A stretch of DNA of 64,000 bases from Alligator mississippiensis. Lineage: Eukaryota > Chordata > Crocodylia > Alligatoridae. Shown here piece by piece: positions 45,061-56,639 of this stretch (its first letter is position 1; every line of letters begins with the position of its first letter). The notes beneath the pieces were generated by a model that saw only the letters and a program-made list of their open reading frames with translations, did no database searches and was not told the origin of the DNA. The stretch covers positions 41,229,319 to 41,293,318 of the forward strand of contig NC_081831.1 of NCBI RefSeq assembly GCF_030867095.1. Reading direction: 5' to 3'. Position numbers and translations under genes: made by a program.

Positions 45061-46034
45061 CAATCATTTTCCCAGCCTTTGGTCCATCTAGCATGAACCT
45101 CAGCAAATCTCTGTTAAGGAAAGAGACTCATCTGTTGCTTTTCATGGATATAGGAAACAACCTTATTTCTTTTCCAACCCCTCTTATTATTATTCTCATT
45201 GCTGTTAAAGCAGGAACACACCTTGCCACTGAATACTCTATCATCATTCTTATCCTTCTCAAGCAGTGCAGCAGTAATCCCCTGGTAAACAGCATTTGCA
45301 GAAGCAGTACTGCCGCCGCCGCTGCCGCCGCCTCCTCCTGCTCACCCATGTCCTCCATATTCTCCATGTCAGAGGACTCTTCACTGCATTGTTCTCCATC
45401 ATCACACATTTCATCCTCATTCTCCATTTTGCCTCTCTCCATCAGCAGTGGCTTCTCATGCATCTGCACCAAGCAGGGACTGTAGGATATTCTGTGGTCT
45501 GGAGCTTAGTGTAGCTGATTTTTCAACACTTCACCCTGGGGCATTGGGGCTTTTACACATCCTTCCATCCTGAGCTTAGCAACCACTGGTGTTCTGATCT
45601 CATCAAGCTTGCAAACAAAAAATGTTTTTGCCTAGTCCTCTCCTGGTAATGTAGGCTACTAAAAACTGTTGTCATTTAGGGAAACCCGGCTGTGCTTCTG
45701 TAATAAAATTATTTTGCACAAGCAGGCAGGTAGGTATTGATTTTTACAACATTCCAGGCCACTGAGCAGCCATCCCAAGTACAATGGCCTTTTTTACTCC
45801 ATGATCAGCCCCAACACCAAGTCTTTGTTTGGTAAACTGGATGCTTCATCACCTTTGGGTGTTTTGACACTTACAGGTAATGACTTCACAATCCTTGAAC
45901 CTTTCCAAGACCTTCACACAAGCACGGCCTGAGTATAAAGTTGCCCCCCCCCCCCCCCGCATCCAAATTTTGCCAGCCCATCTCACAAATAGCTTGTGCT
46001 GTTGACCACAAACTGCTGTGTCAAGGCCAGCAGT
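45061..46034. other. Spacer with a GCC-triplet tract and a C run
   Basis: 45311-45336 is a (GCC/GCT)n-like tract. On the minus strand it gives an alanine run inside an acidic open frame (45472-45128, MENEDEMCDDGEQ then seven Ala). Such acidic/Ala starts occur in some Harbinger-type proteins, but nothing downstream confirms it. 45945-45959 is a C run. Confidence 0.3.
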
Positions 46035-47650
46035 ATGGAGCTGACATCCCAGGAGGCTAATACCTCCAATGTCCATGGACCCAACTGGACCCAGGAAGAA
46101 CTGGAGGACTTAATTGACATTTGGTAGGAGCAAAGGATCATAGACAGGCTGGAAAGTAAGAGGAATAAGCTTGTTTATGTCAAGATAGCAAAAGGCATGC
46201 AGGTGCAAGGGCACAGTTGTGACTGGACCCAGGTCCATTGCAAGATCAAGTCCCTGAGATCTGCATTTTACCAAGCCAAAGGTGCCAACTCTCATTCTGG
46301 GACAGGTCACACAATTGCTCCCTTCTATGACAAGCTGTCCATCATTCTCTCCAAGGATGCAGGCAACAACCCAATTTATGGAGACTTTCAGGACCAGGAT
46401 TGTGCAGGAGGAGGAGGTAAAGGATGAGAGAGAGGTGGCAGCAGCCCCTCCTGAAGGTGAAACAATAACCATGTCTCAGCTGTACGCAGACTGCTCCCTG
46501 ATGACCATGAAGGCAGGAAGAACCGCAGATCACCATACACTTAGTACCACTTTGCCCCTCCATTCCATGGACTAGAAGAGATGATGAAGCGGAGGAGGTG
46601 GAGGGTCAGGAAGAAACCCATACGGCCGATACATCCTCTATTGCTACCAAGACTCAAGAACATGCTGGACCTGGTAAGTCTCTTGTAATGTGCCTTTTGT
46701 TACTGCCAGGCAACTCCAGGGTTCGTGCTAGTTGGGTATGGCAGTCCTGGGGGAAGGGGGAGAAATTCATGTGTTGCTGTAGGTGGGTCACCATGTTCTT
46801 TTGGTGGTAGTGCATGATGGGTTCTATAGCTTGTAACCTAACAGAAGCTAAATTAATTATTGTTTTAACTTTTTGCAGCTAGCACAGACAGTGGCAGCTG
46901 TGGACCTGTTTCCAAAGTGGGTACTTTTAAGTTTGGGGCAGTACGAGTGGTACCCCACTGTTGTGGGGTCTGTTTCCATGCCTGCCGGCATTTTGTTAAC
47001 TGCATAGTGGGGGTCAAGTGGGGTGTACTTTCCTCCTCTTGGGAGGGGGAGGCGGCAACCATTGCTTTTTTCTTTATCAGCCACCATGCCCCATGGCTTC
47101 CTGGAACTGTCCCCTAGTTGCACTACAGCAGAGCGCTGCAGAGATTTTCACAGCAGGCAGCAACAGTCCCATGAAACCTCACTCAAGGTTTTGGTGGAGT
47201 CCTCACTAGCCAGAGGGGCATGTGCAGAAGCCTGGCAGGACAAACTTCTTAAGTTGCTGTGTAAGGATGATGCCATCCTCAAGGAAGTGCATGCGGGATT
47301 TGAAAGACATGGTTGCTGAGTCCCGTGTTGAATTTTAGAGGTCACATGAAAATTTCAGTAATGCCTTTCAGAGTGTGCAGTACTACCTCTTAAATAAATG
47401 GGTACCATACCCAAAAGGGAAAAATCAGTCTGCTCGACTTGCCTCTGTGCAGGAAAACCCAGATGGAGAATTACAGCTGAGCCTGTTCCCCCAAACTCAG
47501 TGGGGTCACAGGAGGGCCATACAACTTCCAGCAAGGCCAGGAGAGGGCCACTGTGTTTCAGGGAGACAGGGGCAGTTCAGGGTCATGGTGGGGTGAAGGC
47601 AAAGAAGCACAAGTAACTGCTTAAAATAGTGTGTTCCAAATAATAAAACC
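46035..47650 (+). pseudogene. Myb/SANT-like (trihelix) DNA-binding domain gene, broken, transposon-associated type
   Basis: From ATG at 46035 the frame reads MELTSQEANTSNVHGPNW, then WTQEELEDLIDIW, GMQVQGHSCDWTQVHCKIKS, LRSAFYQAK and PFYDKLSIIL: the three-helix Myb/SANT-like domain of MSANTD/ZSCAN29-like proteins and of the accessory proteins of PIF/Harbinger transposons. A TAG at 46125-46127 interrupts the first helix, and the frame shifts after about 46400. Consensus-like splice sites occur (CTG|GTAAGT at 46674, TTTGCAG ending 46878, AAA|GTGGGT at 46917, TTTTCACAG ending 47153). A last exon-like stretch (RQQQSHETSLKVLVESSLAR) ends near 47612, before AATAAA at 47641. I found no transposase nearby. 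Either a dead transposon gene or a dead host-like copy. Confidence 0.5.
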
Positions 47651-50540
47651 TCATGGTTTCCTGGATTCTTGTGTCTGCCTCCATATCCACACTTACATTG
47701 TTTAGTTGGGAAGATGGATTTCATTCATTGTTTGGGTTAATTTCTCTGTTCATTTTTCCTGCTGCTTGCTGCATGGGGTGTGGGGGGGGAGGGGTTGGCA
47801 ACCTCTCTTGCACAGGTAAACAGGGGGGCTGCCTGGGTGGGTCACAACTCACAAGTGCTGGCCTGCACACCAGCATTATGGCCTCTGCAAAGTCACTTTT
47901 GAGGCCATACTGCTTCTGATTACACCTCGCTTAGTTGGGAGAAGGGAAGTAGTGTGTCATCCCCCAGCAGCCTGGCTTACTTTTTGTCAAGCCACCAGCC
48001 ACTTCTCAAAGTCACCCACAGGGGCTCATGCTTTCCCATTTGGGTCACACCACGGTGTGTGGTGGGGAGGGTCGCTCACCCTTCACAATACTTGCATTTT
48101 CCCTGGATGGAAATTTTGCAAAAGTGCTTTTTCAGCATTCTTTTTGTGCTTTTCCAACCAGGTGCCAGGCACTAACTCCTTTATTCTGGAACACCAAAAC
48201 AAGGTCATTGGGGTGGAGGAAGCATCATGGGGTTTAAGACTTGATTTGCATGCACACAAACCCAGGGACTTTGCAAACTTTCCTGCCGCCTTTTTGCTCT
48301 CTTTCCAGCCCAGCACCAGAGTGTCTGGGTTTTTTTGCCCCACTCAAGGACTATAAATTGAGGGAGCAGAGGTCAGGGTGCATGTTCACTGTATCAACAA
48401 GGGAGGTTTGAGGTGGATGAGGGATGACAGCATAGCTGAGGCAGAGGAGGACTCATCCCAGTCATGAGCCTTGCTCCTGGGGGGCACAGCAATGTGAATT
48501 CAGGATGCAAGAAGACTGCAGGTCTATCAAGTGGGGTCCAGTGAAGCTTCAAGTGCTATTTGATGCCCACATTTCTGCAATGTGCGACTCGAAAGCAGAC
48601 ATGGTGATGTGCTCCACACCACCTTCGGTAAGTGACATCTGACACTTGTCTGTGCCCTGAGAGTGTCAGGGTTGTCCCTAGTGGGGTGCAAATAGAAGTG
48701 ACCATCCCAGGCACATTGGTTTGGGGGCCCTGTGGAGATGGGCAGAGCAGATGGGGCAATTCCTCTGTGCACCACCATCCTCGCATTCGGATATTCACCA
48801 ACTCCCCTACCCCACCCCTCACTGCCACCACGGCATGCGACATCAGCTCTGCATTTGCGGGGGGTGGGGGGGGGTGCTAATTTGACGAAGGCTGGGCACC
48901 AGTAGCATACCGTGGGTCTCCAGCACCCAGGGGCTAAGCTCAGGTTGCAGGCCACCCTTGCTCCCACACACCCTGAACAAGCTGCCTTCAGCAGTGGTGT
49001 TGCACAAATTACTAATTAGCTCAAATGATGAGTGAGACCTTAGGAAGGGTGTGACAAGAGGCAACTCTCAGGATCATGTCTCATGCTGACCCACCCACCT
49101 GTCTCTGTGGGGCAGTCCGCCCAGTCTTTCCTGCCATGACTGTTGTTTCCATGGACTGATGGTATAACATGGGAAGCTGCCCATTCCCCACCCCAATGCC
49201 AGGGGGAGATGTCTGTGGCTCTGAACCTTCCCTACACAGCAGCCCATGTCTTGCAGATGGCATCACAATTCTTAGCATCTCTGGCCCCACAGTGGCCCCT
49301 TAATCCTGCAATTTGGACCCCAACTGGATCCCTCCAACCAGGCAGCCTACTCCACCCACATTCTGGGCTGCCTAGCTCCCACCCCCCCCCCCCCCCCCGG
49401 ACCTTTGGCCACACTGGCCCTGGCCTCACCTCCAAGGCCAGTCAGAACCCCAGGCCCTTCGATCTGGGCATCCCTCGGGGTGGGCCCCTGGCCCTTTTGA
49501 CCCTTCTGGTCTTAGCCCCAGCATTGACCAGTCGAAGGTGCCTCAACTCAGGCTTCTGAGCATCTAGCCCACTCTCTCTCAAATGGGTCTGCCTTCTCAG
49601 CCCTACTATGGGGTTACCCACCTGGTTGTGGGAGCTGGGCTTATTTCCTTTTGTGGGGGTGGTAACTGGCCTTGCACTTCCTGGGGGCTTCCATGCCACT
49701 AGAAGCCCCACCAGGCCACCCATCCCCAGCAGGGTGCAGTTTTAGGTCATGCCTAGGCCCAAGAGCCTCCTAGCCACCCCCATAAGCTCTTGACCTTACC
49801 TCCCAGCTGTTCCTGCTGCAGCTCAGCTAGGTGATGTTTCTGCCTCAGATGGCAGCAGCAGACCGTAGCCTTTATATACTAAGTTCTCAAAATGGCTGTC
49901 ACCAGCAGGCACCTGCTGGATGCCTGACCAAGCCCTTAAAGTGGCAGGCACCAGCAGTGCCCTGCCACAAGGGGGATAAGGCAAAATGCCATGTTTATTT
50001 ATTAAAATATTCAAAAGAGCTCTTTCACACATTCTCTCTCTCTCAATCACTCTACAGATGTTATAGTTACCAAAATCTGTTGCTCAGTACAATAACTAGG
50101 TGGCCAGCCGAGTTAGTCTGAGATCAGGAATGAGGGATACAGATGCATCTGTATTCCAGTGAAATTCACAGAGTGTTACCCCCACCTCTAACTGCTAAAT
50201 CTCTCTTCTTTATAGGGGTTATCGAGTTGATGTTGGGTGACTGGTCTGCCTTTTCTGATTCTGTGGCTTCTTTGTTTGAAATCTCAGTACTTTTCCATCC
50301 TGACAAGCAGTTAGGCCCATGCATCATTGTCTTTAGGTGTTGCTCTTCAATCACTCTGTTAGCCAACATTCTCCCATTATTGCTGGTGTGGGCTGTGTCC
50401 AGAGTCTCTAGCTTTGAGATGTTGCAGACCTTTTCTTCAATCTTATCTTTTCTGTTTATCTTTATTCTTCACATGGTACAGACTGGATTCTTCAGCCTTT
50501 TCAGCATGATTCGCCATTTGGTAACTTGTTTGCTGACATA
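47651..50540. other. No gene recognised; C runs and common-repeat wording
   Basis: C-rich homopolymer at 49381-49399. Several open frames (up to 146 codons) on both strands have no signature and overlap each other. At about 50095-50125 GGTGGCCAGCCGAGTTAGTC resembles the start of a dispersed reptile repeat (GCCGTGTTAGTCTG). The 48360-48960 part has exon-like stretches near the Myb/SANT pseudogene but I could not assign them. Confidence 0.25.
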
Positions 50541-51660
50541 TATCTTACTCTGATTTTACCATTCACTCTTCATTCATTCATCCATACATCCAAATATATA
50601 TATATGTATATAAGAACACAATCACAAAAGATAATGATACAACAACAAACAATTGATAATAGCACCTTAAAATCACTACATTAAAACATATAATAAAATG
50701 ACAGCTATACTCATGCTAAACATTATTGATTTACACTAAAACTTAATTAAAACTAAATATTATTAAAATAAAACAAATGCAAATTAGCTTTAAAAACAAA
50801 TAAACCAATGCTTGTGCAACAGTGGCTTCAGCAATGGTGGGGAGAGGGGGAAAAGCAGCGCACAGTGGTGGCACCCCCTTTGTATCCACACCTGGGGTGG
50901 CTTCCCCACCTGCCACTGTCAGTACACCACTGCCCTGCATCCTGATAGGGTTATGCTGATACAGTCATCTCTGGTTGGGGGGGATGCATTATTTAGTTCA
51001 AATTTATTTTAAACAGGGCTGGTGGAATTTTATGGGCATGAAGGAAGGTACGCAAGGTGCACGAGGGGCACCAATACAAGTTCCAATGCTCTTTCTATCC
51101 TCCTTCCCTCTGGTTTTTAGATCTCCTTCCACTGCTAGCCACAGGCTGATTGATCCCTGTTGGTGTGACAAGAGGCAGAAAAGAAAGGAAGAAAGAGAAG
51201 ATGAAGAGGATGTTGATGACAACACTTCTTCGGGATTCAACAACTGAACTATTATGTATTATAATTGACTTTCATCCTATAGACTTATACAGACTTATAA
51301 TATAATAACAGGTAATACTAATAATAGAAGTCAATAATAATATCAATTCCAATAGTAATATATTTTTAAGAGGTTGTAATAATATTAATGATGATTTATT
51401 AATGGTCAATAATAATTGTAATGGTCTGATACCTTATCACAGCATTTCAAAGCAGGTGGATCTGCCTTTTCACTCCTCCCCCTCCCCCACAGCTGCCTCT
51501 TGCAGCATGCATACCACACATCCTGGGCACCACATCTTACACATCCTGGGCCTCCACCATATATATATATGCCAATATATGATATAGACTTACGTTATAT
51601 AGACTTATAATTACAGTTCAATTCCTTATGATGAGAAACCAGATAGTGAACATAAGGCAA
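50541..51660. other. AT-rich, low-complexity interval
   Basis: Runs such as ATATATATATGTATATAAGA (50597) and TAATAATA repeats (51300-51420), with ACTTATA motifs at 51283, 51293 and 51603. A more ordinary stretch lies at 50810-51240. No gene. Confidence 0.35.
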
Positions 51661-52181
51661 GTGATTATGCACCCTCCCTCCTTGCCTCTTTCCTCACTGG
51701 GGGCAAGGGTGATTGCCAGCCTCCTGGTTACTGGCCATAATAATGAGCAAGCTCCTCCCTAGGTCCCTCTATTCCCATGTCTGAGTCTTCTGGCTTGGGG
51801 AAAAGTACCAAATTATAAGCCTGATGCCATGCCAGGAGGAGGGCAAGGCTTTCTTCTTGCCCTCCTCCTTGGTTGCTGGCCAGGCCACAAATGCAGCTGA
51901 GGCTATTTCAATAGGACACTATGCAGTATAAACCGCATCCTTAATGGGATGCAAGTTCATTGAATGACAGTGCCCTCACTAACCTACTATCAAGTGACTG
52001 TTGCTGTAAATAAGCATGTAAAGAAATGTGTAATAACTATGTAATGAATGCATATTAAAGTAAATATGTACATTATTAAGAATTATGGATGATTAAGAAT
52101 GACAAATTGCCTTAACACACTGTAATATTAGAATTGTTGATGGCCGCTAGTACTTTTAGGGCTTCTCTTCTGTCTGCTTGA

Positions 52182-52608
52182 ATTGTTGCACAAGTTCTGC
52201 AGGTCCATTTCATATTATTCTTACCCTCCTTCTGGTTGCTGGCCATGTTTGCTAATGAGCGTATTATGAAATTGCAATTTGAGAATTGTTGTTGGCCACA
52301 AATGCGACGGCTTCCTTCTTGGTTGCTGCCCAAGCCCTCTTGCTTTCTTCACTGGCTTTGGCCCGAGCATCAGCTCAAGTAAAGTAAGAGTTGTTGAATA
52401 CATGTCTTCTGACCTGGGTAAATACAGAATACATGTCTTCTGATTGGGGTAAAGCTTCTTGCTGGGGAAAACCCACCCTGCCTCCTGCATCAGCATGAGT
52501 TGCACAAGATCTGCAGGCCCATTTCATATTCTTCTCGCCCTCCTCCTGGTTACTGGCCATGTTTGCTAATGAAAGTATTATGGAATTATAAACTTGAGAA
52601 TTGTTGCT
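52182..52608. repeat. Direct duplication, copies about 315 bp apart
   Basis: 52182-52293 and 52494-52608 are about 85% alike: GTTGCACAAG(T/A)TCTGCAGG, CCATTTCATATT, CTGGTT(G/A)CTGGCCATGTTTG, CTAATGA, TTGAGAATTGTTG. The related phrase TTGGTTGCTGGCC also occurs near 51868. Unit origin unknown. Confidence 0.6.
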
Positions 52609-52611
52609 GTG

Positions 52612-53608
52612 GTGCCACCCTTCTGGGGCTCCTCTGAGGCTGCCACCCAGACGGAGCCCTTGGGGGGCCTGGTAACCACCTGCTCCCCGAGCTGTGGGGG
52701 TAGCTGGGTGGGATCCCCGGGGGTGGGACTGAGGTCTGGAGACTCCCTCACCTGCCCCTCTTGTGAGCATCTTCAGGCTCTGGAGGGGCAGATGGCAGAA
52801 CTCCAAGCTGAGGTGAGCATGCTGTGGGGGATCCGGGTGGCAGAGGATGAAATTGACCTGTATTTCTATTCTCTGCAGGGACAGGAATCCACTGGAGAGA
52901 CCCCACATGCACAGCGCCCAACTAATAGGTAGCAGCAGGTTCCCATCAAGGCCAGGGCAGTTCATACAACTGCTGTGCCTGCTCCCCAGGCACCCCTCGG
53001 GAACAGGTATGTGGCCCTGGCCCCCCTGGAGGAGGAGGCAGAAGAACAGGTCCCAGAGGAATTGAAGCCACTTGACCTACATCACCGGCTCAGAAGAGGC
53101 ATACCCTGAGAAGAAGGAGATGCAAAGTTCCAGTCATTGGGGACCCTATCCTGAGGGGAACTAATAGTCCAATCCATCGCCCAGAGCCCTGGTCATGGCA
53201 GGTCTGCCTGCCATGTCACAGGGACCATCCCTAAAATCATCAAGCCCCCTGACTACTACCCACTGGTTGTAGTCCATGTGGGTACAAATGATGCATCCAA
53301 GGGCAAGCTGGATAACATCATGGAGGACTATAAGGCCTTGGGACACCAACTGAAGAAAACAGGAGCCCAGATGGTATCCTCCATTCTCCCAGTAAGTGGA
53401 TGGGGTAGGAGTCATGAGGCCTGCATTGACATGGTTAAACCGGGGGCTTCAGAGCTGGTGCCACAAGGTAAGCTTTGGGTTTTTTGACAACTACCCATGT
53501 TTTTGTAAGGAGGGCATGCTGGGGTGGGATGGGCTTCACCTCTCCCCTAATGGCAGATGCATCTTTTCCTCTAGGTTGGCTGATCTTGTACAGCGGGCTT
53601 TAAACTAG
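52612..53608 (+). pseudogene. CR1 ORF1: Cys-containing coiled coil and SGNH esterase domain
   Basis: The first part reads CPSCEHLQALEGQMAELQAE, a zinc-ribbon-like pair of cysteines leading into a coiled coil. The esterase domain follows: VVVHVGTNDASKGKLDNI (the GxND block), YKALGHQLKKTGAQMV, and at the end GWDGLHLSPNGRCIFSSRLA, with the D-x-x-H pair of SGNH hydrolases. The last frame stops after VQRALN at 53608. Several frame changes separate the blocks. Chromatin or RNA binding of CR1 ORF1p is family knowledge, not shown here. Confidence 0.8.
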
Positions 53609-53664
53609 CTTCACCAGGGGAAGAGGCCACTTCAAGTGGAGAGGATGCTTCATCAGCACTCAGG

Positions 53665-56620
53665 GTGAAAAGAGGAAGGGAAGCACAGGTAAGCATCAAC
53701 GCCCGGGGAGCAAGGGGCCACAACTGTCCTGGGAGTGTGAGGAAGGCACGAGCACCCTCAGGAGGCCTCAGGTGCCTCTCCACTAATGCTCGTAGTATGG
53801 GGTGTAAGCAGGAGGAACTGTGCCTCCTGATTGCAAGTAAGAACCCAGACTTAGTAGGGCTCACAGAAACCTGGTGGGACCCTACCTATGACTGGGCAGT
53901 GGGCATTCGGGGGTACACCCTATATAGAAGAGATAAGACAGAGAGGAAAGGTGCAGGGGGTTGCACTCTATGTCAAAGAGCACCTCACATCAGCAAGGAT
54001 TAGCTTCGGGTTAGAGGAGGGTCAGGCAGAGACACTATGGGTCAAACTACAAGGGGGGCATGGCGAAAGGGACCTTACGGTGGGCGTCTACTACAGACCA
54101 CCCAACCAGGGGGAAAAGCTAAACCAGGACTTCTCCAGTCAGCTTATAGAGGCGGTTAGGTCAAGGGATGTTATTGTCATGGGTGACCTAAACTACCCAG
54201 ACATTTGCTGGGAGGAGCAGACAGCCAGGTCTGACCGCTCGCGTAGGTTCCTGGCTGTGTTACAGGACCTTCACCTTATCCAGGAAGTGCAAAGCCCCAC
54301 TAGGGGTAACGCCTTGCTGGACCTGGTCCTGGCCATGGGAGATGACCTGGTGAGGGGACTGCAGGTCCTTGGCCACCTGGACAATAGCGATCATCACCTG
54401 CTGGATTTCAATATCCAACGCAGGGCGTATAGGGCACACACCAAGGCTAAAGCCCTTGACTTCAGAAGGGCCAACTTCAATGAGCTTAGGAGACTAGTGG
54501 GGGAGGCACTAAGGGCCCAGAAGGTAGAGGAGATGGGAGTCCACAAGGGACGGTCATACCTTAAGGGGGCGACCCTCCAGGCCCAAAGGATAACAGTCCC
54601 TGAGAGAAGCAAGGGGGGTAAGAGTGCTCAGAAACCCCCTTGGCTCAGCAAGGGCATTCAGCAATGCCTGAGGACTAAAAGGGAGGCATATAACCAGTGG
54701 AAGGGAGGAACTATCACCAAGGAGGAGTACTCCTCCTCTGCCCGGGAGTGTAGGAGGGCTATTAGGAAGGCCAAGGTAGAGATGGAACTCAGGTTAGCGT
54801 CCAGGATTAAGGACAACAAAAAGTCCTTTTTCAAGTACGTTGGGAGCAAAAAGAGGGCACCAGGCAATGTAGGGCCCCTGCAAGACACAAACGGTAATCT
54901 GGTGGCCACGCCAGACAAGAAAGCTGATATTTTTAACAGTTTCTTTGCCTCTGTTTTCTTGAACAGGGACCGGGATATCCCACCTACCAGAGGTAGGGAC
55001 AATCTTGGGGATAGCTCTATCAAGCCTTCAGTCAATGCAGATGTAGTTAGGGATCTTCTGGAAGGGCTAGACATTTTTAAATCTGCAGGTCCAAATGCCC
55101 TCCACCCAAGGGTGTTGAGGGAGCTGGCAGGGGTCATTGCGGAGCCCTTGGCCCGGCTGTATGAGCATTCGTGGTCATCTGGCCAGGTGCCTGGGGATTG
55201 GAAACTGGCTAATGTGGTCCCTATTTTCAAGAAGGGGAGGAAGGAGGACCCAAGTAATAATAGGCCTGTAAGCCTCACCTTGGTGCTTAGAAAGATCTTG
55301 GAGAGAATCATCAAGGAGCACGTCTGTGGGGGGCCTGCAGGGGAGAGCATGCTCAGGGGCAATCAGCATGGGTTCAAAGGCAGGTCCTGCCAGACCAACC
55401 TGGTTGCCTTTTATGACCAAGTAGCTAAATCCTTGGACGATGGTGTCACCGTGGACGTAGTCTTTCTAGACTTTAAGAAGGCCTTTGACACTGTCTCTCA
55501 CCCCATCCTCAACAATAAATTAAGTGACTGCGGCATTGATGCCTGCACAGTTGGATGGGTAAAAATTGGCTGATGGGGCGCACCCAGAGAGTAGTGGTGG
55601 ATGGGTTGTACTCAACCTGGTGAGATATGAGCAGTGGGGTACCCCAGGGCTCAGTCCTAAGGCCCGCACTGTGTAACATCTTCATCAGCGACTTGGACAA
55701 GGGGGTGGAAAGCACACTGTCCACGTTTGCTGATGACACTAAGGTGTGGGGCGCGGTGGACACATTTGAAGGGAGAGAAAGGCTGCAACTAGATTTAGGC
55801 AGGCTACAAAAGTGGGCAGATGAGAATAGGATGGGGTTCAATGTAGACAAATGCAGGGTGCTGCACCTTGGGAGAAGGAATCCACAGCATACATACAGGC
55901 TGGGGAGTTCCCCTCTTGAAAGCACAGAGGCGGAAAGGGATCTTGGAGTCATTATTGACTCCAAGATGAACATGAGCCGCCAATGCCAGACCGCAGCCAG
56001 CAAGGCCAGCCATACCTTGTCATGCATCCAAAGGTGCATCTCAAGCCGGTCCAGAGAGGTGATTCTCCCCCTCTATGTGACTTTGGTCAGGCCACAGTTG
56101 GAGTACTGGTGCGTCCAGTACTGGGTGCCGCACTTCAAAAGGGATGTGGCCAGCCTGGAGAGGGTTCAGAGGAGGGCCACCCACTTAGGGCCTGTCCTGC
56201 TGCCCTCTCACCATGAGGAGAGACTGAAGGACCTGAACCTGTTCAGCCTCAGCAAGAGGAGGCTGAGGGGGGACCTGGTGACTGCCTACAAGCTCATCAA
56301 GGGGGGGATCAACAGCAAATAGGCAGAGCCATTTTCTCCCCAGCACCACCTGGGGTGACAAGGAACAATGGTAATAAGCTGATGGAGAATAGGTTTAGGT
56401 TGGAGATCAGAAGGCAATATTTTACTGTTAGGGTGGCCAAAATCTGCAACCATCTTCCCAGGGAAGTGGTCCTCACCCCTACTTTGTGCAAATTCAAAAG
56501 GAGGTTGGAAGATCACCTCTGTCTGGGATCTTGTGAACCCAGCATTCATTCCTGCCTGTGGCAGGGGTTCAGGCTAGATGATCGGTTCAGGTCCCTCCTG
56601 ACCCTAGCTACTATGAAGCT
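53665..56620 (+). pseudogene. CR1 ORF2: AP-endonuclease and reverse transcriptase, interrupted
   Basis: Endonuclease from about 53780: STNARSMGCKQEELCLLIAS, LVGLTETWWD, then VMGDLNYPDICWEE and SDHHLLDFNI. Linker KKSFFKYVGSKKRAPGNVGP. RT follows: GPNALHPRVLRELAGVIAEP, WKLANVVPIFKKG, NNRPVSLT, GFKGRSCQTNLVAF, VFLDFKKAFDTVSH, then PQGSVLRPALCNIFISDLDK and the catalytic FADDTKVWG. The C-terminal domain reads LGVIIDSKMNMS, VTLVRPQLEYWCVQYW, RRLRGDLV. Three main frames (53665-54003, 53888-55573, 55627-56322, with a later piece at 56355-56624) show a frameshift near 53950, another break near 55573-55627 and one near 56322. Confidence 0.92.
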
Positions 56621-56639
56621 ATGAAACTATGAAATCTGC

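Larger units (their letters stand above)
52608..56635 (+). mobile_element. CR1 LINE, nearly full length
   Basis: Both CR1 ORFs are recognisable in order and on one strand. The 3' end has GATGATCGGTTCAGG and a (CTATGAA)n tail ending near 56635 (GCTATGAAACTATGAAA). The 5' end begins inside ORF1, just after the duplicated AGAATTGTTG sequence. Frameshifts and a few stops break both ORFs, but long open stretches remain (561 codons at 53888-55573), so it is one of the younger CR1 copies. The subfamily resembles that of 33930-34495 and 17540-18413. Confidence 0.92.

Noticed and set aside
45128-45472. Harbinger transposase start on the minus strand
   Set aside because: Only an acidic stretch and an alanine run support it; no catalytic region follows on the minus strand to the left.
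48527-48967. 146-codon minus-strand frame
   Set aside because: Mixed low-complexity composition, no motif, and equally open frames on the other strand.
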